From positions 54,188 to 118,187 of the forward strand of contig JAOEVD010000005.1 in NCBI GenBank assembly GCA_028383305.1: DNA of 64,000 bases, written 5' to 3'. The position numbers and the translations under genes were made by a program. This DNA comes from Candidatus Puniceispirillum sp. (GTDB taxonomy: Bacteria > Pseudomonadota > Alphaproteobacteria > Puniceispirillales > Puniceispirillaceae). Numbering within the stretch: the first letter of the stretch is position 1; every line of letters begins with the position of its first letter. The notes beneath the pieces are model-generated. The model searched no databases. It was given only the letters and a program-made list of their open reading frames with translations, and had not been told where the DNA came from. Shown one piece after another: positions 34,729 to 43,014 of this stretch.

Positions 34729-36738
34729 ATGCTTACAAATGCAATTCTGCCGATCACCTTTGGTGCATTCGGTATGATCGCTGCCTTATTGATTTACGTC
34801 AATATCATCAAATCACCAGCTGGTGAGGGCAGAGTCAAAGAAATTGCCGATGAAATTCATCTCGGCGCAATGGTCTTCATGGCCAGCGAATACAAACGTT
34901 TGGCAATTTTTTGCCTTATCTGTATTGTCGCTCTTTATGCCAGCCTCGGTGCTGACACGGCCATCTCCTTCACGCTCGGCGCGCTTTGTTCTGGTGTAGC
35001 TGGTTACATTGGTATGTATTCAGCAACCAAGGCAAATGTGAGAACCGCCGTTGCCGCGAATACAAAAGGCGCAGCAGCAGCCCTGAACGTTGCCTTTTTT
35101 GGCGGTTCGATCATGGGCCTTACCGTGGCGTCGATGGGTCTTCTTGGCATTGGCACACTTTATTTCTTCATGGGCGGCACCGCGCATGGCATCGAAGCCA
35201 TCGAGGGATTTGCGATGGGTGGCTCATCAGTTGCCCTGTTTAGCCGTGTTGGTGGTGGTATCTTTACCAAAAGTGCCGATGTGGGCGCCGACCTTGTTGG
35301 CAAGGTTGAAGCAGGCATTCCTGAAGATGATCCTCGCAACCCAGCGGTTATCGCCGACAATGTTGGTGACAATGTTGGTGACGTCGCCGGTATGGGCTCA
35401 GATATTTTCGAGTCATATTGTGGTGCAATGATCGCATCGATCGCGCTTGCAGCGTCAATGTCACTTGAAAACATCGCCCGCCTTGGTGGTAACCAGGCGG
35501 TTCTTCAATTCATGCCTTTGGCGCTTGCGTCCCTTGGCCTCCTTTGTTCGCTTGCTGGTATTTTTGCGGTTAAGCTATTCTCAAACAAAAGTGCCGATGT
35601 TGCCTTGCGCTTTGGTACAATCGGTTCGGCCATTATCTTTATCGGCGGTGCCTATTTCCTTATCCAAGCCATGGGCGGTGCCAATGGTATTTGGGTCGCT
35701 GTTCTGGTTGGTGCGATCGGCGGCATTGTCGTTGGTCTCGTTACCGAATATTACACAGGCGGTGCGCCGGTTCGTAAAATCGCGAAAGACGGTGAAACTG
35801 GCCCAGCAACAGTGATGATTTCAGGTTTGGCCACAGGCATGCAGTCGGTTGCCATTCCGGCTCTGACCATTGCTGCCATCATCTATTGCGCCAATGCGGC
35901 CGCTGGCCTTTATGGCGTTGGTCTTGCTGCTGTCGGCATGCTGTCAACTGTTGGTATCACCATGGCGATTGATGCCTATGGCCCAGTTGCCGATAATGCT
36001 GGTGGTATCGCCGAAATGGCACATATGGGTAAAGAAACCCGTGAAATCACCGACTCACTTGATGAAGTTGGTAACTCAACTGCGGCGATTGGTAAAGGCT
36101 TTGCCATCAGTGCTGCGGCGCTTGCCGCGCTGGCGCTGATCAGTGCCTATATAGCCAAGATCAGCAATGGTGATCCGGATTTCGTTCTTGCGATCAATGA
36201 CCCGATGGTGCTTTGCGGCATGTTCATTGGCGGCATCTTCCCATTCCTTGTCAGTGCAATGACAATGACTGCGGTTGGTGATGCAGCGTTTGACATGATC
36301 GTCGAGGTTCGCCGTCAGTTCAAAGAAATCCCGGGACTTCTCGAAGGGACTGCCAAGCCAGATACAGCACGGTGTGTTGACATTGCGACCCGCGCTGCGC
36401 TTCGCAAAATGATCCTTCCAGGATCAATGGCTGTGTTGGCACCTGTTGTTATTGGATTTGGTCTTGGGCCAAAGGCACTTGGCGGCACGCTTGCTGGTGC
36501 ATTGGTTTGCTGTGTGATGATGGCACTGATGATGGCCAATGCTGGTGGTGCATGGGACAATGCAAAGAAATATGTCGAAAAGGGCAACCTTGGCGGCAAA
36601 GGTTCTGACGTCCATAAAGCGGCCGTTGTTGGCGATACAGTTGGCGACCCGCTGAAAGATACTTCAGGCCCTGCAATGAACATCCTGATTAATGTGATGG
36701 CCATTGTTAGCCTTGTGATTGCACCGCTTTTGGTGTGA
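34729..36738 (+). CDS. hppA: membrane-bound ion-pumping pyrophosphatase, K+-dependent type
   Basis: A 669-residue, about 16-helix enzyme that couples pyrophosphate hydrolysis to cation export. The substrate site [33 protein letters not shown] spans 186-218. GNSTAA (448-453) has Ala at 452, where potassium-independent enzymes have Lys, so it should need K+. The ion-gate glutamate is in FESY (Glu228), the position used in Na+-pumping enzymes and in K+-independent H+ pumps, whereas classical K+-dependent H+ pumps carry it four residues later. The combination suggests Na+ (or Na+/H+) transport. Usual annotation would be H+-pyrophosphatase. Own promoter and terminator. Confidence 0.95.
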   Translation: MLTNAILPITFGAFGMIAALLIYVNIIKSPAGEGRVKEIADEIHLGAMVFMASEYKRLAIFCLICIVALYASLGADTAISFTLGALCSGVAGYIGMYSATKANVRTAVAANTKGAAAALNVAFFGGSIMGLTVASMGLLGIGTLYFFMGGTAHGIEAIEGFAMGGSSVALFSRVGGGIFTKSADVGADLVGKVEAGIPEDDPRNPAVIADNVGDNVGDVAGMGSDIFESYCGAMIASIALAASMSLENIARLGGNQAVLQFMPLALASLGLLCSLAGIFAVKLFSNKSADVALRFGTIGSAIIFIGGAYFLIQAMGGANGIWVAVLVGAIGGIVVGLVTEYYTGGAPVRKIAKDGETGPATVMISGLATGMQSVAIPALTIAAIIYCANAAAGLYGVGLAAVGMLSTVGITMAIDAYGPVADNAGGIAEMAHMGKETREITDSLDEVGNSTAAIGKGFAISAAALAALALISAYIAKISNGDPDFVLAINDPMVLCGMFIGGIFPFLVSAMTMTAVGDAAFDMIVEVRRQFKEIPGLLEGTAKPDTARCVDIATRAALRKMILPGSMAVLAPVVIGFGLGPKALGGTLAGALVCCVMMALMMANAGGAWDNAKKYVEKGNLGGKGSDVHKAAVVGDTVGDPLKDTSGPAMNILINVMAIVSLVIAPLLV

Positions 36739-36760
36739 TCCCCTTAGATCAGTAAATATG

Positions 36761-36792
36761 AAACCGGCTCTGGCGACAGGGCCGGTTTTTTT
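36761..36792 (+). terminator. Rho-independent terminator of the pyrophosphatase gene
   Basis: A 12-bp stem (AAACCGGCTCTG pairing with CAGGGCCGGTTT, one G-U pair) closed by a GCGA tetraloop, followed by T residues; 22 bp after the stop. Confidence 0.92.
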
Positions 36793-36794
36793 AT

Positions 36795-37170
36795 GGGCAC
36801 AATTGACGCGGATTAGGACAACGGCACCGCCCCCCGAAACGACAGGGTCTTAGCGGTAATAATCTTGAACGTAATGATCTTTTGGGTTGTGGTTCGGCAC
36901 AACAGCACGCCAAACCTAGCCGCCTCAGATCATCAGGTAACACCGCACACCACTCTTGCCACTTTGGCATAGCACCGGCATATAATGACGCCCCCACAAA
37001 CCTCTGATGCTCAATCCCATAGGAGCCAATCTTATAAGGGCAAGCGATGCTGCCACTGGCCATGCGCTAGCGGATAGGCACAGGCCCCCGCACGGTGGCG
37101 GACAAACACTGGCAGACGGACACTTGCAGGTGAACGCACCAACAGACATAGCAACGGATAGGCATATCGC
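36795..37170. other. gene-poor stretch, possible gene remnant
   Basis: 376 bases between two terminators contain no convincing gene. A 90-codon minus-strand frame (37063-36791) is protein-like only in its first half and then degenerates into a Cys/Arg-rich run that reads through the terminator, and it has no ribosome site. CGGATAGGCA occurs twice on the plus strand (37071-37080 and 37155-37164). A decayed gene is possible but no family is recognised. Confidence 0.4.
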
Positions 37171-37173
37171 CAT

Positions 37174-37204
37174 AAAAAAACCGGCCTATAGGCCGGTTTT
37201 AATA
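37174..37204 (-). terminator. bidirectional terminator after soeC
   Basis: AAAACCGGCC (37177-37186) and GGCCGGTTTT (37191-37200) with a TATA loop. Seven A residues on the plus strand give a T run for minus-strand transcripts, so it ends the pta-soeABC operon 44 bp after the soeC stop. Confidence 0.9.
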
Positions 37205-37244
37205 TCTGTTATCGCCGTGATGTTACGGCTTGCCGATATTCGGC

Positions 37245-38159
37245 TTAATGCTGATGGCCGTAATAGATGCTGACCGTATGTTTGGCTTCGGCGAAAAACA
37301 GCCAGCGTTCAACAAAGACGCCTGCCATATGAAGCAACAAAGCCAGCCCAATGCCCATCGTCGAACCACCATCCATAATCACCAAAAGACATGGCAAAAT
37401 GCCACCAAGACCAAGGGCGATTAGCCGCAAACGGCTGGTATGTTTACGCGCAATGACAAAGCCCATTTCATGCTGGAGATAATTTTCTGACGTATGCGGC
37501 GGCATGATGCTTCGCACCTCGCCAAGCCCAGCAAGACCAGTTGCCGACGCGAGTGTGCTTCCCGATCCATTGGCACCGGCAATCTGCCACCAAACAAGCT
37601 TGATCCCCCATGCAGAGGCCAGCGCCAGCAATACCGCCAGTTCAAAAGCGTCACTTTGCCCCTGACCCCAAAAGGCCTGAAGCCATAATATCGCCAAAAG
37701 ACCACCAGCCGCAGCAAACATCAAATAGCAGATCGGCGTCAGCGGGTGATGCCAGCGCGCCACAGTTTTCAATGATGCGTAAATCATCGAGGTGGCATAG
37801 ACCGTTACCGCCATCAGCAAGGCCGAAGCGATATTCGCCCACAAAGGCGGCGTCCCAATGGCAAAAACATGCCATCCCCAACCCGCAAGTGCCAGCATCG
37901 CCAAAACCGCAAGCACGCCTTCGCGTGACAGCCAGCTACTGCGCCACTGGCTTAGCGCGCGCCAAGCGCGTTCAGGATGCCCAAGATGCAATGTCGAACT
38001 AAGCAGCCCCGCACCGATAAGCAGCATTACCAGACCGCCAACACCAAAAATCTGTTGCGGGTGAACAAAATCGATAAACCCAAGAACCACCCAGGCGGCA
38101 AGGCCAAAGCCAAGACCGGAAATCGACGTAAAGAAAATAATTGACCAGGCAGGACGCAT
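37245..38159 (-). CDS. soeC: sulfite dehydrogenase membrane anchor subunit (SoeC, DmsC/NrfD-like)
   Basis: A 304-residue, eight-helix membrane anchor of the DmsC family that passes electrons between the SoeAB iron-sulfur subunits and quinone. It begins RPAWSIIFFTSISGLGFGLA and has the HLGHPERAWRALSQWRSSWLSRE stretch shared by SoeC and DmsC anchors. In Soe enzymes electrons flow from sulfite to the quinone pool. The start at 38159 gives a 5-bp gap after soeB; a longer frame to 38198 would overlap it. The polarity and context (taurine genes, pta) favour SoeC over DmsC. Confidence 0.85.
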   Translation of the reverse strand: MRPAWSIIFFTSISGLGFGLAAWVVLGFIDFVHPQQIFGVGGLVMLLIGAGLLSSTLHLGHPERAWRALSQWRSSWLSREGVLAVLAMLALAGWGWHVFAIGTPPLWANIASALLMAVTVYATSMIYASLKTVARWHHPLTPICYLMFAAAGGLLAILWLQAFWGQGQSDAFELAVLLALASAWGIKLVWWQIAGANGSGSTLASATGLAGLGEVRSIMPPHTSENYLQHEMGFVIARKHTSRLRLIALGLGGILPCLLVIMDGGSTMGIGLALLLHMAGVFVERWLFFAEAKHTVSIYYGHQH

Positions 38160-38164
38160 CTTAC

Positions 38165-38908
38165 TTACCCCAGCTTTTCCAAAGTTGAATCGACCCATTT
38201 CCAGAAACCGGACGGCGTTGCTTCATCAGCCATTGCCAATAGTGACATCGGGGTATCATTTGCCGCACGACGTGGCCGCGGCGGCAGATATTTATTCACC
38301 GGTTTGGTGTTTTGTTCGGGCATCAAATCGACTCCGCCACGCGCGGCGACAAGCAGGCTGACTTCCGAATTTGGATCACCAAGATCGCCATAGTGACGCG
38401 CATTGGTTGGGCAGGTGCGAACACAAGCTGGCACCTGATCCTCGCTTGGCAGATTTTCGTTATAAATCCGGTCAACGCAAAGGGTGCATTTTTTCATCAC
38501 CCCTTCGGCCGGATCCATTTCACGCGCGCCATAAGGACATGACCATGCACAAAGACCGCAGCCAATGCACCAATCTTCATTCACCAGAACAATGCCATCT
38601 TCACTGCGTTTGAATGAGGCACCGGTTGGGCAGACAGTTACACAAGGCGCATCTTCGCAATGAAGGCAAGATTTCGGAAAATGCACAACCTTGGCATCGG
38701 CACCTGTGCCAGCCTCAAAAGCATGAACGCGGTTTAGCCATGCCCCACTTGGCTTGGCGCCATAGGCATCCGAGTCAGACAGCGGCGCACCATAGCCCGA
38801 TGTATTCCATTCTTTGCAATTCACCACACAAGCCTGACAGCCAACACAGATATCTAGGTCGATGACAAGGCCAAGCTTAATGGCCGATGGTTCAGGTAAA
38901 CTTGTCAT
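38165..38908 (-). CDS. soeB: sulfite dehydrogenase iron-sulfur subunit (SoeB)
   Basis: A 247-residue electron-transfer subunit with four [4Fe-4S] clusters from CVGCQACVVNC, CLHCEDAPCVTVCP, CIGCGLCAWSCP and CTLCVDR...CVRTCP, the DmsB/NrfC layout. It links SoeA to the membrane anchor. No twin-arginine signal is seen, as expected for a cytoplasmic Soe enzyme. Starts at 38908, one base after the soeA stop. Confidence 0.9.
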   Translation of the reverse strand: MTSLPEPSAIKLGLVIDLDICVGCQACVVNCKEWNTSGYGAPLSDSDAYGAKPSGAWLNRVHAFEAGTGADAKVVHFPKSCLHCEDAPCVTVCPTGASFKRSEDGIVLVNEDWCIGCGLCAWSCPYGAREMDPAEGVMKKCTLCVDRIYNENLPSEDQVPACVRTCPTNARHYGDLGDPNSEVSLLVAARGGVDLMPEQNTKPVNKYLPPRPRRAANDTPMSLLAMADEATPSGFWKWVDSTLEKLG

Positions 38909-38909
38909 A

Positions 38910-41795
38910 TCACTGGCCTTTCTTTGATTGTTTGGTAGCCGATTTGGTCCATTCAAGGCCATAACGAAGCATCGCTTCGGGTTTGCTCAGGCCGGGCGGT
39001 GATGCAATCTGATCAAATTGCGGGGCAACCTCGGCAGGCTCATCCGCAGCAGCAGCCTCGATTTTGACGCGCAAATCAAACCATGCGGCCTGTCCGGTAA
39101 TCGGATCCGAATTTGCCCAGCGCATGCCATCGCCTTTTGGTGGCAGCAATTCGTGAATGAGATGATTCAGCAAAAAGCCCTTTTTGACCTCAGGCGCATC
39201 AGCATCCAATTGCCACGCACCTTTGCGTTTGCCAATCGCATTCCATGTCCAAATCGTATGTTCATTGACGCCTTCCATGACGGCCACGGGAACCCGAATT
39301 TTTCCATGATGCGATGTCACCCAAATCCAATCGCCCTCGCCAACACCAATTTTGCTGGCAAGCGTTTGCGACAGAAACATCGGGTTATGACCATGAATTT
39401 GCCGCAACCACGGATTTTGCGATCCCCATGAATGATACATTGCCATTGGCCGTTGGGTCAGCGCATGAATCGGGAATTCATCCTCGTCAACGGCACTGCC
39501 CTCAAATGGCGGGTACCAGCTTGGTAATGGGGTAAAGCATTGTTTGACCCGCGCCCGCAAATGCTCGGGCGGTTGAACGTCACCATGTCCTTCGGCGGCA
39601 AGAAGAAATTTTTGCAACACTTCGGAATAGATTTGGAAATCATATGGCTGTGGGCTGTCGAAAAAGCCCATTTCAACGGCAAAATCCTGATAGGCCATAT
39701 TTGCCATCTTATAATATTTCGCCGCATCAGGAATTTCAGTATGCCAGAAACCACCATTTTCGATATAGGCATCAAGCTGCGCCGGATTGGGTGATCCGCG
39801 CCCTTCAGCCTTGCCATTTTCACCACGAAAACCGGCCAATGGGCCAATCCCCGGCTTGCGCTCATGATTGACGATATAATCACCATAATCGACATATTTT
39901 GCGCTGCCATCTTCATTCACCATACCGGGCAGGTCAAGCCGCGCACCAATATCAAGAAGCACCGATTGGAATCCGCGCACGTCACGATCAGGCGGCAAAA
40001 CTGGCCAGCGAATGGCATCGGCAACACCATCAGCCTCACAGATTGGCCGATCAAGAAGTGAGATTGCATCATGCCGTTCAAGATAGGTTGTGTCGGGAAG
40101 AATCAGATCAGCATAGGCAACCATTTCCGATTGATACGCATCGGAATAGATAATTTTTGGAATCTTATATTCGCCGGTTTCGTCATCCTTTGCGGTTAGC
40201 ATATCCATGACACCGCGCGTATTCATTGATGAATTCCACGCCATATTGGCCATATACATGAACAATACATCCACCGGATAAGGATCACCGGCAACGGCGT
40301 TTGAAATCACCATATGCATCAGGCCATGCGCCGACATTGGCGCATCCCAGCTATAGGCCTTGTCAATCCTCTGTGGCGCACCATCTTTGCCAATGATCAA
40401 ATCATCTGGCCCCAGAACATAGCCAAGCGGCGCACCGGCCATCGGCTTGCCCGGGGTAACCTGATCGGGTCTGCCTGCCGGTTTTGGGTGAGCTTCGGCT
40501 GGTTTTGGATAAGGCGGCTTAAAGCGGAAACCGCCGGGCACTTCAACCGATCCCAGAATCAACTGCAACACATGAAGCGCACGGCAGGTCTGAAACCCGT
40601 TTGAATGCGCCGAGATACCACGCATTGCATGCATTGAAACCGGACGGCCAATCATCGTTTCATGATGTTCGCCCTTCCAGTCAGTCCAAGGCTGGTTAAT
40701 CACAATTTCCTTGGCAAAGGCGGCCTCGGCCAAATCAGCCGCAAGCTGGCGAATACGCGCTGCAGGAATGCCAACCTTGCCAGCAATCACATCAGGATTA
40801 TAGGCATCATCAAGATAGGCTTCGGCCATTAACATGAATGATGGTACGGCAATAGCGCCATTATTCAGCTTGACCTCACCTTGCAATTGCGCCGCAGCGC
40901 CGCGGCTATTACTGGCAACTGGCTTGCCACTGTTGCGATCGAGGATCTGCGGCTTGCCATCATCATCACGAAGGAACAGCCCATCATCGGCTGCCCCCGG
41001 ATTGCGGATAACCAGCCATGGCGCATTGGTATAGCGGCGCAGATAATCAACATCTATATTGCCCGACAGCATCAATTCGCGAATGAGTGATAGGATCAAC
41101 AAGCCGTCAGTTCCCGGCGTGACACCATACCAATCATCGGAAATCGCGGCATAGCCCGTTTGCACCGGATTGACCGACACCACCCGCTTGCCACGGTTTT
41201 TCAATTTGCCAAGACCCATTTTGATGGGGTTTGAATCATGATCCTCGGCAACGCCGAACAAAACGAACATTTCGGTTAGGTCCCAGTCAGGCGAACCAAA
41301 TTCCCAGAAAGCGCCGCCGATTGTATAGATTCCACCAGCCGCCATATTGACCGAACAAAAGCCACCATGCGCGGCAAAATTCGGCGTGCCAAACTGCTGT
41401 GCCCACCAACTGGTCAGGGCTTGTGATTGGTCACGGCCGGTAAAAAAAGCCAGCTTTTTCGGGTCGGTTTCACGGATTGGGGCAAGCCAGCCAGTCGCTG
41501 TTGTCAGCGCCTCTTCCCAGCTAATTTCTTCAAATTGACCACTGCCGCGCGGGCCAACACGTTTAAGCGGGCTTCGCAATCTTGCCGGCGAATAATGCTG
41601 CATAATGCCAGCCGACCCCTTGGCGCATAAAACGCCCTTATTCACCGGATGGTCGCGGTTGCCCTCGATATAGCGCACTTTGCCATCACGAAGATGAACA
41701 TTAATACCGCAACGGCATGCGCACATATAGCATGTGGTTTTCTTGACCTCATCCGCGACTTTCGGCGAACGCTCGACAATTGGTTCAACACTCAT
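38910..41795 (-). CDS. soeA: sulfite dehydrogenase molybdopterin subunit (SoeA)
   Basis: A 961-residue molybdopterin-guanine-dinucleotide oxidoreductase. An N-terminal [4Fe-4S] site has Cys22, 25, 29 and 57 (CYMCACRC...CAKG). Molybdopterin-fold segments follow, including GGFCSVNMAAGG. It lacks a Tat signal, so it faces the cytoplasm as SoeA does, in contrast to DMSO reductase DmsA. SoeABC oxidises sulfite to sulfate, removing the product of sulfonate cleavage. I infer SoeA over DmsA/PsrA from the missing Tat signal and the neighbouring pta, tauR and taurine genes. The ATG at 41795 follows GGAG; 17 bp separate it from pta. Confidence 0.83.
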   Translation of the reverse strand: MSVEPIVERSPKVADEVKKTTCYMCACRCGINVHLRDGKVRYIEGNRDHPVNKGVLCAKGSAGIMQHYSPARLRSPLKRVGPRGSGQFEEISWEEALTTATGWLAPIRETDPKKLAFFTGRDQSQALTSWWAQQFGTPNFAAHGGFCSVNMAAGGIYTIGGAFWEFGSPDWDLTEMFVLFGVAEDHDSNPIKMGLGKLKNRGKRVVSVNPVQTGYAAISDDWYGVTPGTDGLLILSLIRELMLSGNIDVDYLRRYTNAPWLVIRNPGAADDGLFLRDDDGKPQILDRNSGKPVASNSRGAAAQLQGEVKLNNGAIAVPSFMLMAEAYLDDAYNPDVIAGKVGIPAARIRQLAADLAEAAFAKEIVINQPWTDWKGEHHETMIGRPVSMHAMRGISAHSNGFQTCRALHVLQLILGSVEVPGGFRFKPPYPKPAEAHPKPAGRPDQVTPGKPMAGAPLGYVLGPDDLIIGKDGAPQRIDKAYSWDAPMSAHGLMHMVISNAVAGDPYPVDVLFMYMANMAWNSSMNTRGVMDMLTAKDDETGEYKIPKIIYSDAYQSEMVAYADLILPDTTYLERHDAISLLDRPICEADGVADAIRWPVLPPDRDVRGFQSVLLDIGARLDLPGMVNEDGSAKYVDYGDYIVNHERKPGIGPLAGFRGENGKAEGRGSPNPAQLDAYIENGGFWHTEIPDAAKYYKMANMAYQDFAVEMGFFDSPQPYDFQIYSEVLQKFLLAAEGHGDVQPPEHLRARVKQCFTPLPSWYPPFEGSAVDEDEFPIHALTQRPMAMYHSWGSQNPWLRQIHGHNPMFLSQTLASKIGVGEGDWIWVTSHHGKIRVPVAVMEGVNEHTIWTWNAIGKRKGAWQLDADAPEVKKGFLLNHLIHELLPPKGDGMRWANSDPITGQAAWFDLRVKIEAAAADEPAEVAPQFDQIASPPGLSKPEAMLRYGLEWTKSATKQSKKGQ

Positions 41796-41812
41796 ATTTT
41801 CGCTCCACAAAA

Positions 41813-42775
41813 TTAGTCGTCGTCGCGACCGGCAATTGCTGCCAATGCCAAAGATGCTAACCGCGCGGCAGGCGGATCAGACCGGCTTGTCAAAATAATG
41901 GGGATTGCCCCACCGAGAACCAATCCGGCGGCAAGACCGCCACCAAACCAGACAAGTGATTTAAACAGGATATTGCCCGAAACGATATCCGGCACAATAA
42001 GACCATCGGCCATGCCAGCAACGGGTTCGTCAACACCCTTGATGGCAACCGCCTTTGGCGATACCGCCAGATCAAATGATAATGGGCCTGCAAAATCAGC
42101 CTTGGCATCAATGTCGCTTGCCCACAGCGCAATTTCTGCCGCCTCGCCGCTTGATGGCATCGCTGGCAAAACCGATTCCGTGGCCGATAAAACGGCAATG
42201 CGTGGCCGCGACTGGCCTAGGCGGCGGCTCATTTCGGCCATATGCAAGGCCGCCTCGACGCGGGTTTTGATATCCGGGGCAACATTGACCGCAGCATCGC
42301 TAATCAGCAAGGGGCGGCCACCTGCTGGCGGCAGCATGGCAAATAAATGCACCAGCCTTTTGCCAGTGCGGATGCCAGCGGCGCGTTTTACAATGCCGCC
42401 CATAAACACATCAGTGTGAAGCTGACCCTTGGCAAGACCGGCAAGCCGCCCTTCGCCAAAAAGCGCAATCGCCGCGGCAATTGCCCCGTCTTCGCCTTCG
42501 GCCGGTATGATTTCAACACCATCAAGATCCCAGCCAATGGCAGCCGCATCTTGTTTAATGATATCAGCTTCACCAATAAGGATTGGCACTGCCAATTTTG
42601 CCGCCGCGGCAGCACGCGCTGTTTCCAATGTTGCTTGGCCAATGGCGCGCACAAATCCAAATGGTTTTGGGGCGGATGACGCGGCCAGTTCCAGCAGTTC
42701 CGGCGGACAGGCCATATCGCCAGTGGCCAGAAAACGGCTTGCTGTTGGGCTGGAGGCTTCGGCGCGGTTTGTCAT
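41813..42775 (-). CDS. pta: phosphate acetyltransferase (sulfonate-pathway Pta)
   Basis: A 320-residue single-domain phosphotransacetylase converting acetyl phosphate to acetyl-CoA. Family segments are GQATLETARAAAAAKLAVPILIGEADII, KGQLHTDVFMGGIVKRAAGIRTGKRLVHLFAM, and GMADGLIVPDIVSGNILFKSLVWFGGGLAAGLVLGGAIPIILTSRSD. This short form is typical of the Pta next to sulfoacetaldehyde acetyltransferase (Xsc), which makes acetyl phosphate. Here xsc is missing from the window although soeABC, tauR and the aminotransferase are present. It is the first gene of the pta-soeA-soeB-soeC operon, behind a TauR operator at 42944. Confidence 0.87.
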   Translation of the reverse strand: MTNRAEASSPTASRFLATGDMACPPELLELAASSAPKPFGFVRAIGQATLETARAAAAAKLAVPILIGEADIIKQDAAAIGWDLDGVEIIPAEGEDGAIAAAIALFGEGRLAGLAKGQLHTDVFMGGIVKRAAGIRTGKRLVHLFAMLPPAGGRPLLISDAAVNVAPDIKTRVEAALHMAEMSRRLGQSRPRIAVLSATESVLPAMPSSGEAAEIALWASDIDAKADFAGPLSFDLAVSPKAVAIKGVDEPVAGMADGLIVPDIVSGNILFKSLVWFGGGLAAGLVLGGAIPIILTSRSDPPAARLASLALAAIAGRDDD

Positions 42776-42906
42776 TCAATTCCCATTTTAACCACCTGCA
42801 AAACAGGCATAAATTTTTATCCAGCGACATCGTCTTTTTGGATTTTACAAGATCAAGATTCGACAAGCGGTGCTGGACGAACAGCGCAATGCCTGCCAGC
42901 TATTTC

Positions 42907-42935
42907 TATATGCCATATTCGCCACCGATCTTAAA
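42907..42935 (-). promoter_or_regulatory. promoter of the pta-soeABC operon
   Basis: On the minus strand: TTTAAG (42935-42930), 17-bp spacer, CATATA (42912-42907). Both boxes are imperfect and the TauR operator ends 8 bp before the -35, the layout of an activator-dependent promoter. Confidence 0.5.
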
Positions 42936-42943
42936 GCGCCGAT

Positions 42944-42974
42944 TGGAACCAGATCACGCTATTTCTGGTACCAG
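42944..42974 (-). promoter_or_regulatory. TauR operator 1 (upstream of pta-soeABC)
   Basis: Minus strand: CTGGTACCA (42974-42966), 13 bases, CTGGTTCCA (42952-42944). Two direct copies 22 bp apart (two helical turns), as MocR/TauR regulators need. The same arrangement with the same spacing and the same two half-sites lies before the aminotransferase gene. Confidence 0.85.
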
Positions 42975-43014
42975 TTACGCCAACCCCTATTGCGGTGGCG
43001 CGGGTGTTTGCTGA

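Noticed and set aside
36791..37063. 90-codon minus-strand frame as a real gene
   Set aside because: Only the first half is protein-like; the rest is Cys/Arg-rich and reads into the terminator; no ribosome site.
42776..43014. Remnant of xsc in the pta-tauR gap
   Set aside because: The gap has no reading frame resembling a thiamine-diphosphate enzyme; it holds only the operator and promoter.
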